Below are positions 1-8,354 of a stretch of 64,000 nucleotides of DNA, one piece after another. The translations under genes were made by a program, and so were the position numbers. Where the stretch lies: the NCBI GenBank assembly GCA_965214695.1, contig OZ243967.1:2418001-2482000 (forward strand), read 5' to 3'. The first letter of the stretch is position 1. Each line of letters starts with the position of its first letter. The stretch comes from JAPOXR01 sp965214695 (GTDB taxonomy: Bacteria; Pseudomonadota; Alphaproteobacteria; Rhodobacterales; Rhodobacteraceae). The notes below the pieces were generated by a model. It was not told where the DNA came from, made no database searches, and worked only from the letters and a program-made list of their open reading frames with translations.

Positions 1-1
1 G

Positions 2-1225
2 CTCTACCTGGCGGTGCTGGTGGTCTCGACGGTGTTTGCCGCGGCAACCGGGATCGTCGGCGCTTCGGTGACCATTCTCGGCATCATGGCCGCCAAGACC
101 ATGAACCGGGCCGGCTACGATACCAGGCTGGCGGCCGGCGCAATCACTGCCGGCGGCACGCTGGGGATCCTGATTCCACCTTCGATCATGCTGGTGGTCA
201 TGGGACCGGTTCTGGAAGTTCCGGTCACCGACCTGTTCGCGGCGGCGATCATCCCGGGCATCATGCTGGCCGCTCTCTATGCCGGATACACGGTGATACG
301 GTGCCAGATGAACCCGAATCTCGGGCCGGTGCTTCCCGAGGATGAGCAACCCGACACCTCGCCCTTCTACTGGCTCGAAGCGGTGCTGGTCATGGCATCG
401 CTTGCCATATTGTTCCTGGTCCTGTTCCTGGCATTGTCCGGGTCGCTGACCGGGCTGTTTCCCCTGGCATGGCTGGTCCTTCCGGCCGGCTGGATGGGCA
501 TCATGTTCCTGGCGGCAAAATGGGTCAGGGAGAACCGGCCGGCCGGGTTCTACTTTTCCGATTTGTGGTACGAATTCTTCATGGGGCTGGTGCCGCCATC
601 GGCGCTGGTGGCCTTTGCGCTCGGTTCGATCCTGTTCGGTTGGGCGACCCCCACCGAGGGCGCCGCCTGCGGTGCTTTCGGCGCCATATTGCTGGCGATC
701 TGCTACCGGAAACTGACGGTCGAGCGGATCTGGGAAGCCCTGATCAAGACCCTGGAGATCTCGGTCCTGATCCTGTTCCTGGTGGCGGCATCGAATTTCT
801 TCGGTGCCGTGTTCTCCCGGCTCGGAACGCCGACCATGCTGACGCATTTCCTGCTGGAATGGGATTTGTCGTCAACCATGGTCCTGCTCATCATCATGGC
901 GCTGATCTTCCTGCTTGGCTGGCCACTGGAATGGGTCCCGATTGTCCTGATCATCGTGCCGATCCTGATCCCGGCCCTGGTCGAGATGGACATCAACCTG
1001 ACCTGGTTCGGCATCCTGGTGGCGGTCAATCTGCAGACGGCCTGGCTCAGCCCGCCGGTGGCGCTGTCGGCCTATTTCCTGAAGGGGGTGGTGCCGGACT
1101 GGGATCTGCTTGATATCTACAAGGGCATGCTGCAATTCATGGCCATCCAGCTCCTCGGCCTGGCGCTGGTATTCACCTTCCCGCAGATCGCGTTGTGGCT
1201 GCCCAATCTCATCTACGGTCAATAG
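2..1225 (+). CDS. TRAP transporter large permease (DctM/IseM-like), 5'-truncated by window edge
   Basis: Integral membrane subunit of a tripartite ATP-independent periplasmic (TRAP) importer that moves small organic acids inward with sodium. The frame is open to the window edge, so the start lies upstream; 407 residues are visible. The protein is strongly hydrophobic with many predicted helices and has DctM hallmarks: GGTLGILIPPSIMLVVMG near the visible N-terminus, WATPTEGAACGAFGA in the middle and a C-terminus ending PQIALWLPNLIYGQ. The next gene starts 11 bases after the stop, and that GMC dehydrogenase is followed by xsc and pta. Isethionate clusters of this type are known to carry a TRAP carrier (IseKLM), so isethionate is the probable substrate; this is inference from context. 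Confidence 0.9.
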   Translation, partial: LYLAVLVVSTVFAAATGIVGASVTILGIMAAKTMNRAGYDTRLAAGAITAGGTLGILIPPSIMLVVMGPVLEVPVTDLFAAAIIPGIMLAALYAGYTVIRCQMNPNLGPVLPEDEQPDTSPFYWLEAVLVMASLAILFLVLFLALSGSLTGLFPLAWLVLPAGWMGIMFLAAKWVRENRPAGFYFSDLWYEFFMGLVPPSALVAFALGSILFGWATPTEGAACGAFGAILLAICYRKLTVERIWEALIKTLEISVLILFLVAASNFFGAVFSRLGTPTMLTHFLLEWDLSSTMVLLIIMALIFLLGWPLEWVPIVLIIVPILIPALVEMDINLTWFGILVAVNLQTAWLSPPVALSAYFLKGVVPDWDLLDIYKGMLQFMAIQLLGLALVFTFPQIALWLPNLIYGQ

Positions 1226-1236
1226 CATCACCTTCC

Positions 1237-2850
1237 ATGCCGCAATCAGAAGAATTCGACTACGTGATCGTTGGCGGCGGCTCGGCCGGATGCGTTCTTG
1301 CCAACCGCCTGAGCGCCAGCGGCACGACCAGCGTATTGCTGCTTGAGGCGGGCAACCGCGACCGCAACCCGTGGATCCATATCCCGGTCGGTTATTTCAA
1401 GACCATGCACAACCCGGCGATTGACTGGTGCTTTGCCACCGAGCCGGATCCCGGCCTCAATGGACGCAGCATCGACTGGCCACGCGGCAAGGTGCTTGGC
1501 GGCTCCTCCTCGATCAACGGCCTGCTCTACGTACGGGGACAGCCGGAAGACTATGATCGCTGGCGGCAGATGGGCAACAGGGGCTGGAGCTGGGATGACG
1601 TCATGCCGCTGTTCCGCGATGCCGAAACCTATGCCGGCGGCAATGGCGAATTCCGCGGCAAGTCCGGTCCGCTCGGCGTGTCGGACATGCCGGTGCATCG
1701 CCGGATATCCGATGCCTGGCTGGAGGCAGCGATGGCGACCGGATATTCGCACAATCCCGACTATAACGGCGCCACGCAGGAAGGCGTCGGCCACTTCCAG
1801 ATCACCTCGAGAAACGGGCGGCGGTGCAGTGCTGCCGTGGCCTATCTCAACCCGGCGCGCAAACGGACAAATTTGAAGATCGAGACCGGTGCGCTGGCGG
1901 AAAACCTGGCGATGCAGGGGCGGGAAGCAACCGGCGTCAATTATCGCGACCGGTCGGGAACGAGGCGACTGGCTAGGGCGCGCCGTGAAGTCATCCTGGC
2001 GGCCGGCGCCATTGGCTCGCCGCACCTGCTCATGCATTCCGGCATCGGTGACGGGGAGACGCTCGGTGCCGTCGGCATCGAGCCGGTCGTCGAATTGACG
2101 GGTGTGGGCCGGAATTTGCAGGACCATCTCCAGGCGCGGGTGGTCGCCAAGTGCCGGATCCGCACGCTCAATGACGATGTGAACAGCCTGGTCTCCCGGG
2201 TCGGGATGGGGCTGCAGTATTTCCTGTTCCGGAGCGGGCCGATGACCATGGCCGCCAGCTTCGTCTTCGGTTTCATGAAGACCGGTGCGCATGTGGCCAC
2301 CCCGGACATCCAGTTCCACGTTCAGCCCTGGTCGGCCGAAAGTGTCGGCAAGGGGGTGCACCCGTTTTCCGCCTTTACCGCCTCGGTCTGTCAGCTGCGG
2401 CCGGAAAGCCGGGGACGAATCACGCTGAAATCTGCAGATCCGACGGAATACCCGGCCATACATCCGAATTACCTGTCCACCGAGACCGACCGGAAGACGA
2501 TCGTCGAGGGAATCAGGATTGCACGGCGGATTGCCGGCACCGAGCCGCTGGCATCGATGATCTCCTCGGAACACGAGCCCGGACCGGATGTCGGTGACGA
2601 CAGTGAAATCCTCGAATGGGTACGAAATTCGGCGGTGACCATCTTTCATCCAACCGGAACCTGCAAGATGGGTTCCGGCAACGACGCGGTTGTCGACGAA
2701 CGGCTCCGGGTGCGCAATGTCGGCAGGCTCCGGGTTGCCGATTGCTCGATCATGCCGGAAATCGTATCGGGCAACACCAACGCCGCGGCGATCATGATCG
2801 GGGAAAACGCCAGCAGGATGATCCTGCAGGATCTCGAGAATGACAGGTAG
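1237..2850 (+). CDS. GMC-family FAD dehydrogenase, probable isethionate dehydrogenase (IseJ-like)
   Basis: Choline-dehydrogenase-like flavoprotein of 537 residues, full length for the family. The N-terminus has the FAD dinucleotide fold (VIVGGGSAGCVLANRLS, from about residue 9), the first GMC signature around residue 85 (GGSSSINGLLYVRG), the second around residue 250 (GAIGSPHLLMHSGIG), and the C-terminal catalytic pair in FHPTGTCKMG and GNTNAAAIMIG. The ATG at 1237 is preferred over in-frame upstream codons because those overlap the previous gene and lie before the FAD motif. Between a TRAP permease and xsc, the natural reading is oxidation of isethionate to sulfoacetaldehyde, as proposed for IseJ. 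A choline or other alcohol dehydrogenase cannot be excluded from sequence alone. Confidence 0.88.
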   Translation: MPQSEEFDYVIVGGGSAGCVLANRLSASGTTSVLLLEAGNRDRNPWIHIPVGYFKTMHNPAIDWCFATEPDPGLNGRSIDWPRGKVLGGSSSINGLLYVRGQPEDYDRWRQMGNRGWSWDDVMPLFRDAETYAGGNGEFRGKSGPLGVSDMPVHRRISDAWLEAAMATGYSHNPDYNGATQEGVGHFQITSRNGRRCSAAVAYLNPARKRTNLKIETGALAENLAMQGREATGVNYRDRSGTRRLARARREVILAAGAIGSPHLLMHSGIGDGETLGAVGIEPVVELTGVGRNLQDHLQARVVAKCRIRTLNDDVNSLVSRVGMGLQYFLFRSGPMTMAASFVFGFMKTGAHVATPDIQFHVQPWSAESVGKGVHPFSAFTASVCQLRPESRGRITLKSADPTEYPAIHPNYLSTETDRKTIVEGIRIARRIAGTEPLASMISSEHEPGPDVGDDSEILEWVRNSAVTIFHPTGTCKMGSGNDAVVDERLRVRNVGRLRVADCSIMPEIVSGNTNAAAIMIGENASRMILQDLENDR

Positions 2851-2877
2851 AGACCGGAATACAGGAGAGCGTGAACG

Positions 2878-4662
2878 ATGAAGATGACGACCGAGGAAGC
2901 TTTCGTCAAAGTGCTCCAGATGCACGGCATCAGGCATTCATTTGGCATTATCGGATCGGCGATGATGCCGGTTTCGGACCTTTTCCCGGCTGCCGGAATT
3001 ACATTCTGGGACTGTGCCCATGAATGCAATGCCGGCATGATCGCCGATGGTTTCACCAGGTCCACCGGCGAGATGTCGATGATGATCGCCCAGAACGGGC
3101 CGGGCATCACCAATTTCGTGACTCCGGTCAAGACCGCTTACTGGAACCATTCACCGATTCTGCTGGTAACCCCGCAAGCGGCCAACCGGACCATTGGCCA
3201 GGGCGGCTTCCAGGAAATCGAGCAAATGAACCTGTTCGCTGACATGGTGTGCTACCAGGAGGAAGTCCGCGATCCGCTGCGGGTGGCGGAGGTGCTGAAC
3301 CGGGTGATCGAAAAGGCCTGGCGAGGCTGTGCCCCGGCACAAATCAATATTCCGCGCGACATGTGGAACAAGGTTATCGACATCGAGTTGCCGGTCACGG
3401 TGCAGCTCGAGCGTCCGCGGGGCGGAAAGAAGGCAATCGGCGAAGCGGCCAGGCTGCTCTCCGAGGCGGAATTCCCGGTAATACTGAATGGTGCCGGGGT
3501 CGTGATCGGCGATGCCATCCATGCATCCCGCCAGCTTGCCGAGCGGCTGGATGCCCCGGTCTGCTGTGGCTACCAGCACAATGATGCCTTCCCGGGCTCG
3601 CACCCGCTTTCGGTCGGACCGCTGGGCTATAATGGCTCGCGGGCGGCCATGGAGCTGATCAGCAAGGCCGATGTGGTGCTGGCCCTGGGAACGAGGCTCA
3701 ATCCGTTCTCGACCCTGCCGGGCTACGGCATCGATTACTGGCCGGCCGATGCCAGGATCATCCAGGTCGACATCAATTCCGATCGCATCGGCCTGACCAA
3801 GAATGTCTCGGTTGCCATCCAGGGCGATGCCGGGGAGGTTGCCCGGCAGCTGCTGGCCGGGTTGTCGGCCACTGCCGGCGACCAGGGCCGCAAGGAGCGG
3901 CGAGAGCTGATCGCCAGGACGAAATCGCGCTGGCTGCAATTCCTGGCCTCGCTCGATCACGAGGAGGATGATCCCGGAACCACCTGGAATGAACGGGCCC
4001 GCAACAAGCATCCGGAGCGGATGAGCCCCCGCATGGCCTGGCGGGCCATCCAGTCGGCGCTTCCCGCCGATGCCATCATATCATCCGATATCGGCAACAA
4101 CTGTGCCATCGGTAACGCCTACCCGACCTTCGAGGTTGGACGAAAATACCTTGCACCGGGGCTGTTCGGTCCGTGCGGCTACGGGTTTCCGGCAATTCTC
4201 GGTGCCAAGATCGGTTGCCCGGACACGCCGGTGGTCGGGTTTGCCGGCGATGGCGCCTTCGGGATCTCGATGAACGAACTGACCTCCTGCGGCCGACGCG
4301 AATGGCCGCGGGTCACCATGATCGTGTTCCGGAACTACCAGTGGGGCGCCGAGAAGCGCAACACCACGCTGTGGTTTGACGACAATTTCGTCGGCACCGA
4401 GCTCGATGAGCAGGTCAATTACGCGCAGATCGCCCAGGGATGCGGCCTGAAGGGAGTCAGGGTCTCGACCCAGGAACAGCTGACCGAGGCGTTGCGCCAG
4501 GCCGTCGGCGAGCAGATGAGCAATACGGCGACCACCCTCATCGAGGTCATCCTCAACCAGGAACTCGGCGAGCCGTTCCGGCGGGATGCGATGCGGGCAC
4601 CGGAGTCGGTTGCCGGCATTGCCGAAGACGACATGGCGGCCACGCAGGTGATACCGGCATAG
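2878..4662 (+). CDS. xsc: sulfoacetaldehyde acetyltransferase
   Basis: Thiamine-diphosphate enzyme converting sulfoacetaldehyde plus phosphate into acetyl phosphate and sulfite, the central desulfonation step in taurine and isethionate use. It has 594 residues, the usual Xsc length. Visible features are the N-terminal ThDP domain with the activating glutamate in DCAHECNAG (about residue 49), a middle domain near 190-330, and the C-terminal ThDP/Mg motif beginning GDG at residues 457-459 and continuing to the FRNYQWGAEKRN segment. The ATG at 2878 follows CAGGAGAG. The phosphotransacetylase gene is 24 bases downstream, the classic xsc-pta arrangement, so function is secure from both sequence and context. 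Confidence 0.95.
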   Translation: MKMTTEEAFVKVLQMHGIRHSFGIIGSAMMPVSDLFPAAGITFWDCAHECNAGMIADGFTRSTGEMSMMIAQNGPGITNFVTPVKTAYWNHSPILLVTPQAANRTIGQGGFQEIEQMNLFADMVCYQEEVRDPLRVAEVLNRVIEKAWRGCAPAQINIPRDMWNKVIDIELPVTVQLERPRGGKKAIGEAARLLSEAEFPVILNGAGVVIGDAIHASRQLAERLDAPVCCGYQHNDAFPGSHPLSVGPLGYNGSRAAMELISKADVVLALGTRLNPFSTLPGYGIDYWPADARIIQVDINSDRIGLTKNVSVAIQGDAGEVARQLLAGLSATAGDQGRKERRELIARTKSRWLQFLASLDHEEDDPGTTWNERARNKHPERMSPRMAWRAIQSALPADAIISSDIGNNCAIGNAYPTFEVGRKYLAPGLFGPCGYGFPAILGAKIGCPDTPVVGFAGDGAFGISMNELTSCGRREWPRVTMIVFRNYQWGAEKRNTTLWFDDNFVGTELDEQVNYAQIAQGCGLKGVRVSTQEQLTEALRQAVGEQMSNTATTLIEVILNQELGEPFRRDAMRAPESVAGIAEDDMAATQVIPA

Positions 4663-4686
4663 GCTGGCGCGCTGCCGCTCCCGGCA

Positions 4687-5682
4687 ATGACTATCCTGGA
4701 CCAGATCTTCAGCCAGGCCAGGGCGCAGCCGAAGCACATCGTCCTGGCCGAAGGCACTGACCCGCGGGTGATCGCCGCAGCGTCGAAGGCAACGCAGGAA
4801 GGAATTGCCCGGACCACCCTGCTTGGCGATCCCGTACAGATTGAGCCCGAACTGCATCGCCGAGACGGCGCAGGACAGGTTCGCATCATCGACCCGGCAG
4901 CCAGCCCGGAGCTGCGCCGCTATGCCGATTGCCATGCCGAAAACCGGGCACATAAGGGGATCAGCGCCCAAGAGGCGATGGAAGACATGCAAACCCCTCT
5001 CGGCTACGCGGCGATGATGGTCAGGACGGGCGATGCCGACGGCACCATCGCCGGCGCGGTGGCGACGACGGCCGACACCATCCGCGCCGGGTTGCAGATC
5101 ATCGGCAGGGCGCCCGGGGTCAGCATGGTGTCCTCGTTCTTCCTCATGGTGCCATCCGGGGACGCATGCCCGATAAAGGACCCGGTGATCTTCGCCGACT
5201 GCGCCCTTGTGGTCGAGCCAGGCCCCGAAGAACTGGCCGACATCGCCCTCGCTGCCGCCGGCTCGGCCCGCTCGATGCTCGGCCGCGAGCCGGTCATTGC
5301 CATGCTGTCATTTTCCACCAGGGGAAGCTCCGACCATGAACGGGCAGCCCTCGTGGACACTGCCACCGAAATTGCCGCCAGCCGCCGGCCAGGGCTGAAG
5401 ATCGGCGGCGGGCTGCAGTTCGATGCCGCAATCGATCCGGATATCCGCCGGCGGAAGGCGCCGGACAGCCAGATTGACGAGACTCCCAACGTCTTCGTGT
5501 TTCCCAATCTCGATGCGGCCAATATCGGCTACAAGATTGCCGAACGGATCGGCGGGATGACCGCCATCGGCCCGGTCCTGCAAGGAATGGCCCGCCCGGC
5601 CAACGACCTGTCGAGAGGTTGCAGCGCCGAGGACATCCTGAACCTCATCGCCATCACCTCGGTCCAGGCCGGAGCCGGCTGA
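4687..5682 (+). CDS. pta: phosphate acetyltransferase (short form)
   Basis: Converts acetyl phosphate from Xsc to acetyl-CoA, feeding sulfonate carbon into central metabolism. The 331-residue protein is the single-domain PTA_PTB form, lacking the long N-terminal regulatory region of enteric Pta. The fold is recognisable in ARTTLLGDP near residue 40, DGTIAGAVATTADTIRAGLQ near 120, and the C-terminal VFVFPNLDAANIGYKI and GPVLQGMARPANDLSRG segments that are standard for the family. It starts 24 bases after xsc and is the last gene of the operon. Confidence 0.94.
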   Translation: MTILDQIFSQARAQPKHIVLAEGTDPRVIAAASKATQEGIARTTLLGDPVQIEPELHRRDGAGQVRIIDPAASPELRRYADCHAENRAHKGISAQEAMEDMQTPLGYAAMMVRTGDADGTIAGAVATTADTIRAGLQIIGRAPGVSMVSSFFLMVPSGDACPIKDPVIFADCALVVEPGPEELADIALAAAGSARSMLGREPVIAMLSFSTRGSSDHERAALVDTATEIAASRRPGLKIGGGLQFDAAIDPDIRRRKAPDSQIDETPNVFVFPNLDAANIGYKIAERIGGMTAIGPVLQGMARPANDLSRGCSAEDILNLIAITSVQAGAG

Positions 5683-6234
5683 GGGGCCATCTCCGGCGAA
5701 ACCCCGCGTGCTCGGCAACTATGCCGATGCGGGCGAATTGACAGCCATGCAGCCAGGCCGGGGAGCCGGCAATGCAAGGCATCATACCGGAGCAGGGTGT
5801 TCCCGGTGCAGCGACAGGTTGATCGGCCGCCGCCAATGCTGAAATACCCTGCAGATCAGCAGGATGGCCCCGGAGTCCTTCATTGGTTACCGATGAAGAT
5901 CCGTCCGAATGACGTTTCGGCGGGCATCACAACCCTTCGATCGTGAACTCGGACGTGCCGGTCCAGACAAGCCTCCAAATAGTGACCGCGCCCTGATTGG
6001 TGCAAAAGGCGCTCCGACGTCCCAGCCCAATTCAAGGCCGCTTACCTTAGCCAGTTCGTTATTAAAGACGAAAGCATATTGCTTGAATTGCGGGCCGATG
6101 CCATGATCATGCCATGAGCAATCTGCAACCCCTGGATGAACGGCTTGGCAGGAATGTCGAAACCCCGGTCGGCGGGGTAGCGCGCGCCACCGCGGTACAA
6201 TAGGAGCGAACAACAGGACGGAGAACGATCCTGG
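5683..6234. other. intergenic stretch with no supported gene
   Basis: The 550 bases after pta hold only short frames with no recognisable family. A minus-strand frame at 5887-6213 has a locally protein-like stretch (ELAKVSGLELGWDVGAPF) but no start signal or match I recognise, so it is not annotated. Confidence 0.6.
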
Positions 6235-6267
6235 AAAAAGAGCGGTGAATCACCGGAATCCCGCTCT
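6235..6267 (-). terminator. Rho-independent terminator for the iclR-ATPase operon
   Basis: Read on the minus strand, AGAGCGG pairs with CCGCTCT and is followed by TTTTT. An inner stem (CGGTG/CACCG) can form as an alternative. It lies about 80 bases past the stop of the minus-strand ABC ATPase gene. Confidence 0.65.
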
Positions 6268-6348
6268 ATCTGTTAGCCGCTGACACATCGCCCAGCTTCG
6301 CGAGCCCGCACATTGGCAGGACCGATCCCGAATGACGAATACAAAACA

Positions 6349-7410
6349 TCACCGGATGCGTGCCCCGGTGCCTTTGTCAAAGACCAATGCGGCAGAATCC
6401 TCGAATACGAGGTCCACGGCTGCGCCAACCTGGGTATCCTCGTCGCCTTTCGATTCAACAACGATGCGCTCGCCGGTCGGGCAGGTCAGGTAGTCATAGG
6501 TCACGCCGCCGAGTTTTTCCGACAACTCCACCGCCAGGCCTGACTCACCTGGCGTGATGCCGAGCGCCTGTGGCCGCAACCCGACGACAACCTCGGTGCC
6601 GTCGGCGGGCAGGCTGGCTTCCGGCACCGCCCGTCTCTCGCCGAGCGCCGGCATGGTGATGGCGCCGTTCTCGACCCGTCCGACAATGAAATTCATGCCA
6701 GGAGAGCCAATGAAGCCGGCAACAAACTGGTTGTCCGGATCTCGATAGAGCTGCATGGGCGAGCCGACCTGTTCGATGATGCCGGCCCTCAGCACGACGA
6801 TCTTGTCTGCCAGCGTCATCGCCTCGACCTGGTCATGGGTCACGTAGATCATCGTCGAGCCGAGCTCCTTGTGCAGCCGGGCGATCTCCACCCGCATCTC
6901 CACCCTGAGTTCGGCATCGAGATTGGATAGCGGCTCGTCGAACAGGAACACGCCGGGGCCACGGACTATGGCCCGTCCGATGGCGACCCGCTGGCGCTGG
7001 CCGCCGGACAATGCCTTGGGCTTGCGCTTCAGGTATTCGCCAAGGCGCAGGATATCGGCGGCAGCACCGACCTTCTTGTCGATTTCCGGCCTGGCAACGC
7101 CGCTCATCCGCAGGCCGAAACCCATATTCTCCTCGACGGTCATATGCGGATAGAGAGCATAGGTCTGGAAGACCATGGCAATGCCGCGGTCAGCCGGGTC
7201 CACGGCAGTGACGTCCCGACCGCCAATGTCGATCGTTCCCGTCGAGACTTCCTCCAGCCCGGCGATCATCCTCAGCAGCGTTGATTTGCCGCAACCTGAC
7301 GGGCCGACGAAGACACAGAACTCACCATCGTCGATTTCCAGGTCGACACCGTGAATGACCTGGGTTTCGCCAAATCTCTTGACGATCTTCTTCAGAATGA
7401 CACCAGACAT
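6349..7410 (-). CDS. ABC transporter ATP-binding protein, UgpC/MalK type
   Basis: Energising subunit of a CUT1 carbohydrate importer, 353 residues. Walker A is GPSGCGKST near residue 38, the signature is LSGGQRQRVAIGRA near 134, Walker B is FLFDEPLSNLD, and the switch histidine is in YVTHDQVEAMTLADK. After about residue 235 comes the OB/TOBE regulatory region typical of UgpC/MalK. It starts 12 bases after the IclR gene and is probably co-transcribed with it, while the binding protein and permeases are divergent across the shared control region. The exact sugar cannot be read from the sequence. Confidence 0.93.
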   Translation of the reverse strand: MSGVILKKIVKRFGETQVIHGVDLEIDDGEFCVFVGPSGCGKSTLLRMIAGLEEVSTGTIDIGGRDVTAVDPADRGIAMVFQTYALYPHMTVEENMGFGLRMSGVARPEIDKKVGAAADILRLGEYLKRKPKALSGGQRQRVAIGRAIVRGPGVFLFDEPLSNLDAELRVEMRVEIARLHKELGSTMIYVTHDQVEAMTLADKIVVLRAGIIEQVGSPMQLYRDPDNQFVAGFIGSPGMNFIVGRVENGAITMPALGERRAVPEASLPADGTEVVVGLRPQALGITPGESGLAVELSEKLGGVTYDYLTCPTGERIVVESKGDEDTQVGAAVDLVFEDSAALVFDKGTGARIR

Positions 7411-7422
7411 GAATTTGGTTCC

Positions 7423-8205
7423 CTAACTGATTGCCGGATAATGCCAGATTTCGGCCTCGTCCCCGATGTTTCGTGCGGTTTCCTGCAGGATTGGCCCATA
7501 ACCGAGCAGGCCGTCCAGGGTCTGATCCCGGACCGAACTGGTAATCGACAGCGCACCGACCAGGTGCCGGCCAGTTCGGATTGGACAGGCTATGCAGATG
7601 ATCCCCGGCTCATGTTCCTCGCGGTCCAGCGCAATTCCCGTTTCGCGAATCTCGTCGAGTTCCCTGTCAAGCCGAGCGGCACTGGTCAGTGTCCTGTCAG
7701 TATAGGCGAAGTAGGATTGCTGCTCCAGAGCCTGCGATCGGCCGGGTTGATCGAGAAAGGCCAGCATGGCCTTGCCAACGCCAGTGCAATAGGCTGGCCC
7801 GACCTTTCCGGGCTGGCTGAACATGTTGATGACATTGCCGGTGGTCCTCTTGTCGATATACAGGACCTGACCATTTTCCAGACGTGCCAGGTGAACGGTT
7901 TCGCCGACGCGATTGACCAGGACGTCAAGATGTCGGCTGGCCAAATCCGTCAGGCTGGCCTGACTCCAGGCGGCATGTGCCAGTCGGACCAGGCGCATTC
8001 CAAGGCTATAGGTACGGGTTTCCGGGTCGTGAACCAGCATGTCCTGGTCGCACAGGGTGCGCAGGAATCGGAACAGTGTTGCCTTTGGCAACCTACTGGG
8101 CTCAAGCAACTCGGTAAAGCGGACCGGTTTGCCGGCCCTGGCAACGAGATCCATGATATCGAGAGCCTTCCCGACGGTGCCTCGGCTGGCGACAATTTTT
8201 TCCAT
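7423..8205 (-). CDS. IclR-family transcriptional regulator
   Basis: DNA-binding regulator of 260 residues: an N-terminal winged helix (about residues 10-70, with LPKATLFRFLRTLCDQDML as the recognition region) and a C-terminal effector domain (GKVGPAYCTGVGKAMLAFL, then GIICIACPIRTGRHLVGALSIT). I chose the ATG at 8205 because GCGGAGGCC sits just before it; an in-frame TTG at 8232 has no ribosome site. It is divergent from the sugar-binding-protein gene, and a perfect TGGAAC-N3-GTTCCA palindrome lies between them, so it very likely controls the importer and possibly its own operon. Confidence 0.92.
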   Translation of the reverse strand: MEKIVASRGTVGKALDIMDLVARAGKPVRFTELLEPSRLPKATLFRFLRTLCDQDMLVHDPETRTYSLGMRLVRLAHAAWSQASLTDLASRHLDVLVNRVGETVHLARLENGQVLYIDKRTTGNVINMFSQPGKVGPAYCTGVGKAMLAFLDQPGRSQALEQQSYFAYTDRTLTSAARLDRELDEIRETGIALDREEHEPGIICIACPIRTGRHLVGALSITSSVRDQTLDGLLGYGPILQETARNIGDEAEIWHYPAIS

Positions 8206-8274
8206 CAGGGCCTCCGCCCGGGTGCACGACAAAACTGTGCATGAACGTGTGGATCATGCTACTTGCCCGGATGC

Positions 8275-8304
8275 TTGACAGGGCTAGCATAAACATGCGA
8301 ATAA
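8275..8304 (+). promoter_or_regulatory. candidate sigma-70 promoter of the sugar ABC operon
   Basis: TTGACA at 8275-8280 is followed after 18 bases by GAATAA at 8299-8304, a plausible -35/-10 pair pointing at the binding-protein gene. The IclR-type palindrome begins ten bases after the -10 box. Confidence 0.5.
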
Positions 8305-8313
8305 ATCAATAGT

Positions 8314-8328
8314 TGGAACATAGTTCCA
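8314..8328. promoter_or_regulatory. IclR-type operator palindrome
   Basis: TGGAACATAGTTCCA is a perfect 15-base dyad (TGGAAC-ATA-GTTCCA) of the kind bound by IclR-family proteins (compare TGGAAA-N3-TTTCCA). It lies where transcription of the binding-protein gene should start, so bound regulator would block initiation. Confidence 0.7.
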
Positions 8329-8354
8329 CATAATGAAACTATTGGAGAATTGAA

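Noticed and set aside
1246..2937. 563-codon minus-strand frame opposite the GMC dehydrogenase
   Set aside because: It covers the whole GMC gene on the other strand, rich in R, H, P and G, with no motif; a shadow of GC-rich coding.
5887..6213. 108-codon minus-strand frame after pta
   Set aside because: A short stretch looks protein-like, but there is no start signal or recognisable family; left as intergenic.
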